From NCBI GenBank assembly GCA_002245135.1, contig NGBS01000907.1, positions 1-62,747 of the forward strand: a DNA stretch of 62,747 bases. Direction: 5' to 3'. This document shows positions 1 to 12,743 of the stretch, one piece after another. Source of the stretch: Proteromonas lacertae (Eukaryota > Sar > Bigyra > Opalinata > Proteromonadidae). How positions within the stretch are numbered: position 1 is the stretch's first letter; each line of letters starts with the position of its first letter. Under the pieces are notes generated by a model. The model was given only the letters and a program-made list of their open reading frames with translations. It searched no databases and was not told where the DNA came from. A program made the translations under genes and the position numbers.

Positions 1-123
1 ATAATTTGATTTTTATATTATATTAATGTATGTCTATATGTGTCTTTCATTGTTTAAAGAATGTAATTACCCATAAAAGTAACAACATATTAAAATAAAA
101 ATAAGCCTCAGTAAAATTTAAAA

Positions 124-1248
124 ATGATAAAAACATCATCTGAAGCTAGAGATGCTAATTACTGGATTAAAATAGGTCAAATTGGTCAAGGAACCTATGG
201 TAAAGTGTATTTAGCACATAGTAAAGACTCCAAAGAGTTAGTTGCTTTAAAGAAAGTATTTTAGAATAATATATATATTTAGATCCAATTACATCACCAA
301 CATGAAGGTTTCCCAATAACTGCAATTCGTGAAATCAAAATCTTGAAGAGTATAAAACATCCAAATGTAGTAGAGTTGAAAGAAATCGCAACATGTGCTT
401 CCGAAATGAAGGTGAGAGAGATGATGTATATTTGGTATTTGAATACTGTGATACTGATTTATCTGGTTTAATGGACTTAAGTCGAGAGAAGATAATTCCT
501 TGGTTTGATGAAGAGACAATCAAATGTTACAGTTATCAGTTATTGATAGGTTTAAAGTTTCTTCATGAAAAGAAAATAATGCATCGAGATTTAAAATGTT
601 CGAATATTCTAATAAACAAAAACAATGAATTAAAACTAGCTGATTTTGGTTTAAGTCGTAGTTTATCATCAATGGAAAGAGAATATACGAATAAAGTAAT
701 AACATTATGGTATAGACCTCCTGAATTATTATTGGGAAGTACAAAATATAATAACAGTGTTGATATGTGGAGTGTAGGATGTATAATCGGTGAATTATTA
801 GTAGGAAAAGCAATATTCAATAAAACGAAAGAAAATGAACAATTAGAAATGAATATTAGATATTTGTGGAAGTAATGATATTCCAATGGAATTAAAATCA
901 ATGAAAAACAGTAATTTATTAAAGAATATGAATTTAAATAAAGAAAGAAGTTTAAAAGAACATTTAGAGATGATAGGAAAAGAGAAACAAGGTGAAGATT
1001 ATAAATTAAGTGAAGATGGATTTGATTTAATAAATAAGCTGTTAGTATTAGATGGAAATAATCGGTTAAGTGCGAGTGAATGTTTAAGACATAAATGGTT
1101 TGAAAAAGTATTAAAAGCAAGTGATTTAAAAGAGTTAGAAATACCAAGTAGTGGAGGCCATGAGTTAGAAACAAAACAATTTCGTCGAAAGAGAAATGAA
1201 TCTAATTCAATTCCTAAATCAATGAATGTAAATAAGAATATAAAATAA
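124..1248 (+). pseudogene. CDK12/CTK1-like protein kinase, frame-slipped copy
   Basis: This is the left-arm copy of the kinase at 15593-16716. A 27-nt intron (256-282) splits the first lysine-containing strand from the ITAIREIKIL helix. Kinase landmarks are visible: the glycine loop GQGTYGKVY, VALKK, HRDLKCSNIL, LADFGLSR and the activation loop NKVITLWYRPPELLLG. These are typical of the CDK9/CDK12/CTK1 branch. Compared with the right-arm copy, one A is missing near 404 and one A is extra near 851, so the middle is read out of frame with both ends. Both changes sit in A runs, so sequencing error is as likely as real decay. Apart from these slips the encoded protein matches the intact copy as far as I compared it. 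Confidence 0.8.
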
Positions 1249-1287
1249 TTTAAAATGTTATTAATTATTATTTTCATTTTATATATT

Positions 1288-3340
1288 TTATTGGTAATGA
1301 GAAACTGATAATAATTCAAGTGAAGTGTTTTGGTATAATAATTCAGCATATGGATATAATGGAGAAGGTAAATCTTTAACAAGTAAAACAGGAGATGAAT
1401 TATTATGACTTATCCACCATTCTCTTTTATTCATATCAACAATCACTTCATAAATTGAACCATCTCCATGATTATTGAAATTTGGATTTTTATTAACAAC
1501 TCTTCCAATATGACAATAATAAGTAATATCTTGACTTTTACCATAAAATGCAACATAATTACATGTTGTTGCTTCATTATAAATATCATTACCAGAATAT
1601 GTATTATCAGTTGATAATCCTAACATCATATGATCATAATAACTTCTATTTCGATGAAATTGATATTTGATATGATAAATTCCATTTTCCATTTTCAAAT
1701 TCAAATAACAATGATTCCAATCATAGAATATATTTGTTATTAATTTTCCATTATTTGATATTGATATTCCATCACTTTTGTTTATTTCTGTCAATTTTAC
1801 ATCAACAAATTCTAATGATATTTTGAATTTCTTTTCACTTTGATTATTCTTACATATTATTTCATATCCTTTCTTTTCTATTACTTTATTCATTTTTCCA
1901 TGAATTATTCCATTTTCTTTATCTATCATTAAACCATCAGGTAAGGAAGGATTGATTGAAAATTCACATTTTGATCCATCAAATGAAGGAATTATTAATA
2001 TTTCTTCATCTGATATAAATAAATATTCTGATTGAGGATATGAAAATGATGTGATTTCTTTTGTTTTTAATTCACTCAATAATTCTTTATCTTTCATTAT
2101 TTTTATCATTTCTTCTTCTTCTTCGAAACTCAGTTTATTCTCTTTTATATATTCTATTAATAATTCTTTAGATTTGGAATTTAGATAATTATCTTCATTC
2201 AATATTCTAAAAAGAATTTCTTTTCCACATATTTCTTCCATTATTGAAATACTCTTTTTAATCTCAATGAATAAACATAAACACTTCATTGTTCGATTTC
2301 TTTTATTCTCATTATATTCTATACATAATCTGTCCAATAGATTTCTCTTTTCTATATTTGAGATATATTCTATTTAAATATATTTTTAGTATTTATACTT
2401 TCCATTTTCACATTCTTATATTTCATTATCATCAATACTATTTCGGTCATTTTTATATTATTCATTTCTAATATACACATTATTTCATCATTCAATTCTT
2501 CTTCTTTCATCTTATCCAATATTCTTCTTTCTTCTTCATTAAATACTTCTTCTTTATTATCTTCATTGTATTTGTTGATTATTACATTTTGAATTCTCTC
2601 ATCTTTTATTAAATATAATTCTATATGATTTTTACATTCATTCTCTTTAATTCTATTTTCATTTCTTTCAACATTTCTTTATTCTCTTTTTCTATCTCTT
2701 TCTCTTTTATCTTTTCACAATCGATATCTTCTTCTATCAATTGTTTAAAATCTGCTTTAATCTCTTTATTATCATACTTATTCTTTTGGAATTTATACCA
2801 TTCTAATAAGCGATTTAATAACCAACTCTCACTTCGAATTATCACATCTTTCATATTTAATATCTCACTCAAATTATTCATTTCTAATCTCAACAAATAT
2901 TCATTCTTATATAAATATTTATATCCTCGCTTTTCTATTTCCATATTTTCAAGTCTTCTATCTCTCTCAAACATCCACCAAATACATTACAAATATGAAT
3001 TAATTTCATTAATACTTCATCATCTATATTATTATTCACAAATTCATAACAATCATTTATTATCTCTTTTTCACTATAACATAAACAAAACATCAACACT
3101 TCACACACACTCTCTTTACAGATTATCAGTTCACCACCACTGTAGTATTTCTCCATCTCATAATATCCAATTTCTTCGATTTCTTCATATAACTCCAAAA
3201 CTCCAACAAACTCACGATCTAATAACAGTTTCTTTACAGTCTCATTTCCATTCACTAAAATTGATTTGATTGACATTATTCGACTATCTCTAATCTTCAC
3301 TTCTATTTCACCAAAACCACTTTCAACCAATTTTCGACAT
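1288..3340 (-). pseudogene. BTB-SPRY protein, frame-slipped copy
   Basis: This is the left-arm copy of the gene at 13496-15553, read on the minus strand from an ATG at 3338-3340. It keeps the BTB start region, the Glu/Lys-rich middle and the SPRY-like end, and both short introns. Two single-base losses relative to the right arm (near 2950, one A short in an A run; near 2650) shift the frame in the middle third. The SPRY half is open throughout and differs from the other copy at a modest number of residues, so it has been separate for some time. It may be a decaying duplicate, or intact with consensus errors. Confidence 0.75.
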
Positions 3341-4064
3341 AATCTATCATAAAAATAAATACAAAATATACCCCTCTTCTCTTATGCTTTCATTCACTTT
3401 TTTTATCATCTTTATGTAAATATAAAACAAAAATAACGAAATTTGATTTTTATCAAAATTTTGAATAACCCAAAAATTAAAAAGATGAAAAACATTCTAT
3501 ATATCAATATTGAAGATTATATTGGTGTATAAATTCCTTCATTATGTTATATTAAATTGTAAAATGTGAAGTATACAATGAAATGTGATTACTTTGTTAA
3601 AGTAAGCGATTTTACAACTATTAATGTTTTTATAGAAGATTAATAAATACATTATCTGTGAGATTATATATTAAATATGTGATTATCCAGAAACATGACA
3701 GATAAAAGAAATGAGTGAAGAGAGTGATAATGATAATGATATAGTTAATATTATATTCTTTCCAACTGTTATTTGTGTGTGAATATTTTTATCCACCAAA
3801 TAGAAGAATGTAAGTTTTACCATCATATTAATTATAATTACATGTAATTGGTTGATCAAAATCTCTTTTTTTCACAATGAATATTATCAATAATAGACAT
3901 TTTATGTATTAATAATACCAATTATTACTTTCATCCTCAAATAAGAAAAACTTATGTTAATTTTGATTTTTGCTGTATGAAAATTTCTAATGTAAAAGAA
4001 ATATACTCAAATAAAGCAAATAGAATTAATGAAATAATAATAATAACAATTATTAATAATATAT
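3341..4064. other. Gene-free inner part of the left arm and its junction
   Basis: About 720 bp of AT-rich DNA. The part up to 3952 is shared with 12882-13495 in the other arm, which shows it was duplicated with the genes. A small inverted repeat (AAATTTGAT...ATCAAAATTT) lies near 3440. From 3953 to the calcyphosin-like stop codon the sequence is unique. I see no coding signal or RNA gene. Confidence 0.6.
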
Positions 4065-5009
4065 TTAAAATTGAATATTCCAGCTTGATCTAAGCATAGC
4101 TTCAAAATCATCATCATCATATATTAATCCACCAATATCTAAAAAGTAATCCATAAACACATCAGGAGTTATTCTATCTTCATTTAAATCCCAAGAATAG
4201 AGAAAATGCTTCCAACCGTCTTCTTCTCCCAATTTACCAGCAGCTACTGGTGGATATGTGTTTATATTAAAATTAGAAGTGATATCATCGATTGTAATAT
4301 AACCTTGTTTGTTTTTATCTAATTTTTGAAATAAACTACTTATTAATTTCTTTCGACAATATTTTATTACTCCTCTTACTCCTTTAAAGAAGTCTTCATA
4401 CTGTACAAAACTGTCTCCTGCTATATCAAAACACTTCATTATCACTTTTGCATCTAAGTCTGGAATACAATAGCCTTCTTTTCGTAATGTTCTAACTAAT
4501 TCGTCATTTAATAATTTACCATCATTATATACATCAGTTGCTTTGAATATTTGACGTAAGGTCCTAATTCCGAGAATACCATCAAGACGATAGACTGAAT
4601 CACGGAAACGTTGGATTGAATAACGATATTCTGCAGATCCTTGTGGATTTGGAGTTAAACTGTAGAGATAATTGCTGAAATCTTTATATGGGAATTGACT
4701 AAGAATGAATATAAAATAATTATATAATACCAAGACCATCTATATCATATCTTTGAAATAAACCTTTTACTGCTCTTTGAACACCTACAAAGTTCATTTC
4801 TATCATAGCTGCATTAAATTCTTCAAATGTTAAATAACCACTTCTTCTACCATCAAATCTTAAGAATTTTAAATGTAATTTATATGCTTGAGTTTCTTCA
4901 TTAACAAATCCAGTCATTACCTCAATATTGTTTCTAATTCTTTGTTCCAAATCATCAATTTGCTTCTCATAATGTCACGATTATTTATTCTAGTTGTAGT
5001 TGTATTCAT
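4065..5009 (-). CDS. Calcyphosin-like EF-hand calcium-binding protein
   Basis: Predicted about 300 residues. Several EF-hand-like units are visible, including the canonical loop DIDGLG...YKDF and degenerate ones such as DVYNDGKLLNDEL, DKNKQGYITIDD and DLNEDRITPDVF. The ending, with an acidic stretch and EAMLRSSW, matches the calcyphosin family signature at the C terminus. Family members are cytosolic or ciliary calcium sensors; the role here is inferred only. An intron of 31-32 nt lies at 4699-4730: the EF loop is restored only if 31 nt are removed, although GT-AG borders give 32. A second slip near 4970 separates the likely ATG (5007-5009) from the coiled start YEKQIDDLEQR. Both look like single-base consensus errors. 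The gene is divergent from the transporter at 5235. Confidence 0.75.
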
Positions 5010-5234
5010 TTCGATAAATTCAAACTGCCGTTTCTTTCCGTTTCTCTTCAAACCTCAAACCTCAGTACTTATTAAATTCAATTTTTATGTGAATTATGTT
5101 GATTGAATAAGAATAAAAAAGTAAAATACATAATTTATAAGCAATGTAGTTTTGATAATCAACATAAAAATCTTTCATTCTAATTTTGATGAAACGAATA
5201 TAATTTTGAAATATAGATTTTTTTCATTTTTTTC

Positions 5235-6702
5235 ATGGCATTATTTCAGAAGAAGAGTTTTGTAGATGAATTTGGCGAAGAAGATGAAGCACCTTTGTAT
5301 TTCAAATTTTATTATATCGATAGAATAGAACCTGAAGAAGAGATACCAAGAGTGAGTGGTTCAACAATGTTTTTAGAACCACCAACTGTATTTAATTGTG
5401 TTTATTGTGTAGGGCTCAATATTGTCAACAGTATTTACTTTAACTTGCACTATTGTTGGTGGAGGCGTTTTATCACTACCATACGCATTTTATTCAGCTG
5501 GACTAGGAATGGGACTTATTTTGTTAGTATTTGTAGGATTTGTATCAGGATATACATGTATATTAATCGTAAAAGCAGGAAAAACAGCACAGAAACATAC
5601 ATTTGGTACATTAGCAGAAGTAGCTTTAGGTAAGTATGCAAGACCCTTAGTATGCTTCTTGTTAATATTCTTATTATTCTTTTCACATATTGGATATATG
5701 GTTTTATTAGGAGATTTAGTCACTCCAGTTGTTCAAGAATTATTACCAGACATTCCCCATTTTTTCACAAGCCGAGCCTTTATTATGTTTGTGTGTTTAG
5801 TATTGATATTTCCATGTGCATTTTCAAACAATTAACAGTTTTACAATACAGTTCTTTATTAGGAATTTTGTTTATTTTTGTAATTGCAGCTACTATTATT
5901 TATCGATGTTTTTATCCTTATGAAGGTAATAATTATACACCAATCAATTGGAATAATGTTGAATGGGTAAGAGGAGGAAGTGGACCATTTTTAACATTGA
6001 GTTTGATGGGAGTTTCATTTTTGTGTCATTTCAGTATATTACCTGCTTATAATGATTTGAAGAATAATTCAACTGTAAAAATAGGAATAGTATATATATA
6101 TATATATATATTAATATTTTATAAATTTAATATAATTTTTTAATTATGTTTATAGTCCATCGGTTGTACAATGGGAATGTCAGGTATATTGTATATATTA
6201 GTTGCAACATTTGGCTATTTATCATTTTATGATAAAATTAAAGGAGATGTGTTATTAAATTACAATACAAAGGATATTGTGATTGGAATTGGAAGGTTTG
6301 GCTTGGCTCTTTGCTTGTTGTTTGGATTACCACTTTTGACTGTTCCAATGAGAATGTATGTAAGAGAATTCCTTAAATTGAAAAAAGAACAAGATAATGT
6401 GAAATTTAGAGTATTGACTTCTTTGATTGTTTATATATTCTGTTATGGCGTTTCAATATTAGTTCCTGGTATATTGATAGTGTGGAGTTTCTTTGGATCT
6501 ACAATCGGAGTAATTTTTAATTACATTTTACCTGGAATTCTATATTGGAGAGTATCAAAATATCCTTGGTATGAAATGCATACACTGTTTGCTTGTATAT
6601 ATAGTAATTTTGATATATTTCATTTTAGTATCGATATCTATATTTGGATGCATAATGATTCCAGTTGGATTATGGGGAGCTGTAGAAAATCTTTATTCTT
6701 AA
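5235..6702 (+). CDS. Amino-acid transporter of the AAAP/SLC38 type
   Basis: Predicted about 447 residues. An acidic cytosolic start (MALFQKKSFVDEFGEEDEAP) leads into the family hallmark GGGVLSLPYAFYSAG in the first membrane helix, followed by roughly ten more hydrophobic segments. This family moves amino acids by proton or sodium coupling across plasma or vacuolar membranes; substrate unknown. Introns are 5388-5412 (25 nt), 6090-6155 (66 nt, TA-repeat rich) and 6595-6628 (34 nt). Removing the last gives a final helix and a stop at 6700-6702. The frame slips by one near 5830 inside a T run; one extra T would give a continuous helix. The ATG at 5235 is the first in frame and precedes the acidic tail. 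Confidence 0.85.
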
Positions 6703-6799
6703 TTATATTCTGTTTTTTTTGAATTTGTTTCTATCAAGCCAAACTTGTTACTTTATTTTTCTTGTTTCATCTGTTTATGAAATCAATTTAAAATCGTAA

Positions 6800-9700
6800 T
6801 ATGTCCAAAAAACGTTACATAGTAGATCAAATTGAACTACATACTCCAAAATCTGATATCCTGTATTTTTTCTCATTTTTATTCATTCTAGTGTTGCATT
6901 GCCTGTACAATGGTATAAAACATGGGAATATTCTGATATAAATAAATACGTATATTCCTTTTGCCTATAGTCCTAGCCAATCAATTATAGTAGTATGAAA
7001 GACAGCAATGGCAATGTTGATTTCTCAGTATACTCACATTGCTATATTAAATTATAGCCAAGTAAGTGCCTATTTGTAAGTGATTCAATATATAAACAAA
7101 TTGAGCAAATAATAGGTAAACAAGCAGAGGTAATATATGTTTACCACAATAGAATTGATAATTGTTATGTAAGGTTAGTTAGATTTCATGTATAATAATA
7201 ATATTATTTAATGAAATAGTATTACTTTAGAAAGAATGGTATAACATATCGTAATTGTGCATCTAAGAGAGATATATACATACCAGAAGATTGTGATATT
7301 AAGAAGTGGATTAATAATCATTATAAAATTGATGATTTTTTCAAAATATATATACGAAATAATAAAGCTGATGCTTGGTTAAATATTATTTCCCATTATT
7401 ATCCAACTATAAAAAATGATAATGATAAAGATTTATTGTTAGATTATACAACGCACAATGAAAAATCGAAAAATTTAAACTTTGTGGAATAAGTAGAAAA
7501 GAGTCAAATCTGATGAATAACAATCAATATTTTGATGTTTGTGATAAGACAGGTCATTGGTATGAAGCTAAAATATTGGAGATAACTAATGAATCAATAA
7601 CTGTACAGTTTTGTCATGATTGTTATTACTATCCAGAATTAATGTATAGTTATTTATTGTTTATTATATATATATATATACTAGTCCAAGAAATGAGATT
7701 GATAATAGATTTAGACCTTTATATTATTTCACAGAATATTTTCGAGCTGCTTTAGTAGGTGATTATCGATTATATAGAAACGATTTCAAATGGATTCCTA
7801 TCGTAATAACTGCAATAAGTGGTGAAACAGTTAGAGCAAAAATGTTAAATACTGATGATGAAATACAATTTAATATTTATTCTGAAGATTATGGAGTTCA
7901 TGGTATTCATGATAGATTGATAGAATTTGAATATTATAACAATGCTTCAACGGAATCAAAAGGAAAATATTATTATCCGCTAATGGAAAAACCGAAGAAT
8001 GATATAATTGTCCAAAATGAAATACTCACAGAAAACCACAGATCAATTGCTACAGCCAATGAAGAAAAGATTAATAAAATACGAAGTGAAAAAGAATGGA
8101 AGATAGAGTTTATACAAACACATCCAATAGAAATTCACTAGATAGAATGATAAGTCCACCACCTTTAAACAGATTAAATAGTAATAGCAAATATAATAAT
8201 AATTATCAATCTTCAACTACAACAAATAAATCATCTACTACTTCTATTGATCTTCGCTCTTCTTCACCAACTAATAAACGTTCTTCTATGAATAGTAATA
8301 TGAATATTTTAGCTAATAATAATAATTATCATTATAGTGGTAATAGTTTTATAGATTATGATAGATCTAGTAGTTTAACTAATAACGATAAGTTTTCTTT
8401 TGATAATCTTTTAGATGATGATAACAATGATGATTATGATAGTGGTAAAGAATATATATATAGTGATAGTAGAAAAAGAACAATTGATAAAAATGGAAGA
8501 AAAACTTCTACAAGTTTAGATGATTTCAATTTGTTAGAGAATAATGTGAGTAGTTATAGCACATCTTCATTATCTTCTCCGCTTTCACATACAAAGACAT
8601 CAAGCCCTAGTTCGAGATTATTGAATAGAAAAGGATTGTGTGGTTTGTTTAATATTGGAAATACTTGTTATATGAATTCTATACTTCAATGTTTGAATAA
8701 TTGTACTGAATTAACGAATTATATGAAAAATGATAAATATATTGAATCGTTAAAGGTAACAAAACCAAAAGGAAAAATAACTGAATCTTATGCTTCTGTA
8801 ATTAAAGACTTATGGAATAAAAATATTAGTGATTATGTAAATCCATCAATTCTAAAGAATGCAATAAGCCTCAGTGCAACACAATTTATAGGCTGTAGTC
8901 AAAATGATTCTCATGAATTTTTAAGTTACTTATTAGACGGAATGAATGAAGAATTAGCTATAAAACCAAATGGATCTGTTATAACGGATATATTTCAAGG
9001 AAAATATATCTCCAAAATACAATGTGAATGTGGAAACTGTTCAACAACTGAAGAATTATTTACATCCTTAACTTTAGCAATTCCAAGTGTAGAGATGAAT
9101 AGATGTTTACCGAAATATTCAGAAGATTTAGTGAATTATAAGAAGCAATCTTTTAGAGTATTGTTTTATGAAGATCCATTGATTACTCCTATTAAATTGT
9201 ATGTAACTCCAGTGGAATTAACTATTAGATCAATGAAAATAGCATTAATTGAAGTAATGAATTTGAATGAAAGTAGTATATTACATGTAGCTATAACGTA
9301 TATATATATATTATTTTAACATATAAATATAAATAGTGATAATGATGGTAAAATCACTTCAGCTGAAGAAATGTTGAATGAATTGAAACTAGATTCTGTT
9401 AAAACCTATTATGTATTTAATGACAATACTCCTGATGGTTATGTTACACAATCCACTTATAGATCACATATTTATACTAAAACAAAAATGCATATGTTAT
9501 TCAACAACTTATTTTTCATTAATTTTGTTGTTTATAATAACAGTAATAAAACTAAAAGTGGAAAGTTATTAGTCCCAAGGTATTTCTATGTAAATGCTAC
9601 TTCTTTACCAAATGTATAATATATATATATTATTTTAATAGACAAAACCTTTGGTTGAAAAATTCCTTTATGATGATTTGTCAATTGATAAAAAAATGAT

Positions 9701-10447
9701 TAGTCGAATTGATTGTGATAGAACTACATAAAACACAAATATACAATGTATATGTTGATAGTAAATTCAAAGTTGAAGATTCCATCTTTACGCAGTTAAG
9801 AACAGATAAATCAACAGTAAATGATAAAAATTGTAATGAAAATATGGAAAACAATCTAATAAATCAAAGTGAAACATCTTTTGATAGTAATAGTTATACA
9901 ATTACACTGGAAAACTGCTTAAATTTGTTTCTAAGTAAAGAATTATTGGTGGATAAAGATAAATATGATTGTAGTAAGTGTATGAAACTATCAAATGCTT
10001 CAAAACAATATGCATTTGTATATGTTCCAAATATACTGATTATACATATATCATTTTATATATATATATTTTATATATATTATTTTCTTTAATTTTGATG
10101 TGTCTGTAATTTGCTCGTTTTTCAGAGACAAAGGGTAAGAATGAGGAGAATATATCCTATCCAAATATTTTGGATTTATCTCCTTATATGAAAGATAAAA
10201 GTGATGAAAATAACACTTATAATCTTATTGGTGTTGTTGTATATATTTTTTAGTGTTATTATTTTTATTTTAATAGTGTCATACAGGTACTTTATCACTT
10301 GGTCATTATATTGCTTATGGTTTTAATCATGAAACTAACAAATGGTACAAATATAATGATACGTATATAAATGAAGTGGATGAAAATGAGTGTCATTCTC
10401 CAAATGCATATATATTATTTTATGAAAGAATTAAATCAATTATGTAG
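6800..10447 (+). CDS. Ubiquitin-specific protease, USP4/USP15-like with DUSP domain
   Basis: Predicted about 1,100 residues. Domains in order: a DUSP-like domain (VQWYKTWEYSD), a segment with ubiquitin-like character, two Tudor-like stretches (GHWYEAKILEI and a later VGDYRLYRNDFKW), a Ser/Asn-rich linker, then the split USP fold. The Cys box is GLFNIGNTCYMNSILQCL, the middle box is QNDSHEFLSYLLD, zinc pairs are CECGNC and CSKC, and the His box is GTLSLGHYIAYGF. Introns include 6863-6891, 6950-6976, 7028-7057, 7190-7219, 7644-7684, 9298-9336 and 10239-10276. Apparent one-base slips near 7460, 8095 and 9700, and an unresolved splice near 10040-10130, break a simple reading. It should remove ubiquitin from substrates. 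CSN1 and a BTB gene lie nearby. Confidence 0.8.
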
Positions 10448-10517
10448 TCACATTATTTTTTGAAATTTGTTGTATTATTCTAATGAAAAACACTTGACAT
10501 TAAATTATTCTTATAAA

Positions 10518-10803
10518 TTAAAAATCTAACAACAATTGAGGTAGTATTCTTTGAATATGTTCTGGCTTTACCTCATTTTCACCTGATTCTTTAGCTACAA
10601 TAATTGCTCTTGATAAAGCTTCTATAAAAATATAATTTAATTTAGTTACCTTCTAAAAATGCTTGAATATACACTGCAGAAAGATCATTCGCTGTTGTTG
10701 ATACTTTCATTCTTCCATTAAGACATTTTGCTAGCATAGCTTGAACTGTATTCTTTTAATATATCAATAAACAAAATACCCTCTTTATAGTGAGTGAATC
10801 CAT
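10518..10803 (-). CDS. CENPX: CENP-X/MHF2 histone-fold protein
   Basis: Predicted 76 residues, the usual size for CENP-X. The ending ILPQLLLDF is the family's most recognisable motif, preceded by the histone-fold helices SAVYIQAFLEEALSRA and EVKPEHIQR. Two introns, 10753-10779 (27 nt, acceptor AAAAG rather than TAG) and 10622-10649 (28 nt), give a clean reading from the ATG at 10801-10803. In other eukaryotes CENP-X pairs with CENP-S in the kinetochore CENP-T-W-S-X complex and with FANCM in DNA repair. The gene was found by splicing; each exon is too short to stand out alone. Confidence 0.85.
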
Positions 10804-10840
10804 TTCACAAAAAAATCAAAACGAATATAATTTTTGAAAC

Positions 10841-11020
10841 TCATTTTTTACTTTCATATTTTAAATTGTTGGTTTTATTTTCTGAAGTGATAAATACCAA
10901 GAACAACATTCCATATATCATTATAATTCCCACATAACTATTATAATTAATGAGTTCTTGATGTTGCTGTAAAAAGGACTTGGCTTGAATCTTGTTTTTA
11001 AGGCTTGAGTGTTTTTTCAT
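10841..11020 (-). CDS. Small single-pass membrane protein, unknown
   Basis: A 59-residue reading frame starting at the ATG of 11018-11020. A basic start (MKKHSSLKNKIQAK) is followed by one hydrophobic helix (YVGIIMIYGMLFLVFIT) and a Lys-rich end. It fits the 260-bp gap between CENP-X and CSN1 and is divergent from CSN1 with 44 bp between start codons. I do not recognise the family. Size and layout resemble small ER or signal-peptidase-type accessory proteins, but no diagnostic motif supports that. Confidence 0.45.
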   Translation of the reverse strand: MKKHSSLKNKIQAKSFLQQHQELINYNSYVGIIMIYGMLFLVFITSENKTNNLKYESKK

Positions 11021-11064
11021 TTTTATATTGTAAGTAAGCCATCCATTATTTATTCAAATAGAAT

Positions 11065-12743
11065 ATGAGTTTTTCAGCTAGATCAAATGGCTCACCATTT
11101 CCAGCGCAAGGAGATCCATTTGAAAACATTTTATCTTATTCTGAAGCTTATATAGGATTAAAAAAAGTATTCTACTTTCATTTACATCACTATAGATTTC
11201 AAGACTAGTTTACATGGCAGATAGAGACAATGAGTATTCTAGACATGCTTTTCTAGAAGCACTTAACTACAGCAACAACAAGCACATTCCAGCTTATATT
11301 GCAGATGTATAGAAATAATTGATAACGATTATAGCTTAAACAAATCAATGCAAAACATCAATTTCACTTTGATGACATGTTAAAAGACACTGTAAAGCCA
11401 CATAACGACGAAATCATTGAAACAACTGGTGCTTCATTACAAGGTGAAACTGGTAAGGTATTTATTATCAGGATTATTTGAAATTCATAGCTTGATTTAG
11501 AAAACAGAGCAGAATATTTCGCAAACAAACACGAATACAACAAAGCAGTCGCAGCATTAGTCCAATCCAGACAATACGGCAACACAGATAAAGATCGAGG
11601 ATTAACTCAATTAAAGATCTGTAGTTTAGTCTCTATCTTCGGTGATGGTAAGAGTTTATTAAATCACAGTCAATATAATAAAGGACTAGTTGAATTAAAG
11701 AATCAAAGTTTAGAAATTTATCATGGGTTGAATGTATGTTATGCTTTAAGTAAAATCATTACACCCTGCAAGTTAGAAGAATATAAACGAAATTTAAAAG
11801 ATGCATCAAGGATATTAAAAGATGTAATATTATCAAGAAGATATAAAGAAGAAGTTATGCCGTTTAATCATGTGATTATATATTTTGTAATATCTTCAAT
11901 TTGTGGTTCAAGTAGAGAAGAATTGTTGAGTGAAATAGTGAATAATCCGTCAGTAATGAAGATTATTAGAGAATCTTATCCAAATTTGAAAGTATTATTG
12001 AATTCCATTGCTCAATGTGATTATAAGACCTATAGATTATCTTGGATTAAAATGAATGTATATATTTATTTTATAAATTTTTATCTTTTATTGTAATAGA
12101 GATTCATTGAAAATGATTACATTCTAAGATTTACTAATGTAACAATTGTTGGTTTATTCAAGAAAGCATCATTAGAACAATACTTCAAACCATATAAAAT
12201 CATTAAGCTATCATCAATGGCAGAAGAATTTGGTGATAATTTAGGCAATCTTCAAAAAGAAATGAGTAATTTGATAATCACAGGAATTATTGATGGTAAA
12301 ATTGATGAAGAGAATCAATGTTTATATTTGAAGAAAGGTGTTAATACAAATCAGATAATTATGCAGTCTTATAATACTGTTAATAATTCAATCTATGATC
12401 AAAAAGCAAATGTATATATTTATTTACTTATTTTATTTATTTATAGATATTTAGAATCAAATTATATGAAAGACAACTAGAATTACAACGTGATGAGAAT
12501 ATAAAAGCAAGAAAAGAAATAAAAAAGAAGAGAGAAGAAGAAAACAGACGTCCTTACAATAGAATCAATCCACAGATGTATGGAAGAGGAGGTATGGGAG
12601 GATATGGACCTGAATATGATGATGATTATGACTATGAAGATGACTATCCTCATCACCATGATTATACATCTGGCTATAGAGCATCTAGTTCTCATGATCA
12701 TTTAGATCCAAGGAGATCTGAGCATTTCGATAGAAGACCATAA
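11065..12743 (+). CDS. CSN1: COP9 signalosome subunit 1 (CSN1)-like PCI protein
   Basis: Predicted 503 residues from six exons. Introns are 11167-11195, 11307-11334, 11458-11490, 12058-12099 and 12412-12446, all in phase 0. The N-terminal helical repeats include AYIGLKKISRLVYMADR. The PCI winged-helix region contains KKASLEQYFKPYKIIKLSSM and MSNLIITGIIDGKID, which align by eye with the CSN1/Rpn7 PCI domain. The tail is charged and rich in Gly, Tyr, Asp and His. CSN1 is a scaffold of the COP9 signalosome, which removes NEDD8 from cullins. Rpn7 of the proteasome lid is the main alternative; the RALIQYFSPY-like motif favours CSN1. It sits between a USP gene and a BTB gene, other parts of the ubiquitin system. 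Confidence 0.75.

Larger units (their letters stand above)
1..3952. repeat. Left arm of a large inverted repeat
   Basis: This arm is the reverse complement of 12882-16836. The inner boundary is sharp: the match stops after the shared AAGAAAAACT near 3952. The outer end lies at or beyond the window start, because base 1 already matches the last bases of the HSP70 stop codon region at 16834-16836. The arm carries a CDK-like kinase gene and a convergent BTB-SPRY gene plus about 600 bp of intergenic DNA. The kinase end is almost identical between arms. The BTB-SPRY gene differs at scattered codons, so the arms are not simply one sequence assembled twice. Confidence 0.95.

Noticed and set aside
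2625-3269. Plus-strand frame of 214 codons over the left-arm BTB gene
   Set aside because: Composition is Ile/Ser/Leu/His low complexity, and the opposite strand has the conserved BTB protein seen in the other arm.
4699-4730. A non-canonical (GT-TA or TA-AG) intron in the calcyphosin-like gene
   Set aside because: A missing G at the exon end gives an ordinary 32-nt GT-AG intron, and similar one-base losses occur elsewhere in the window.
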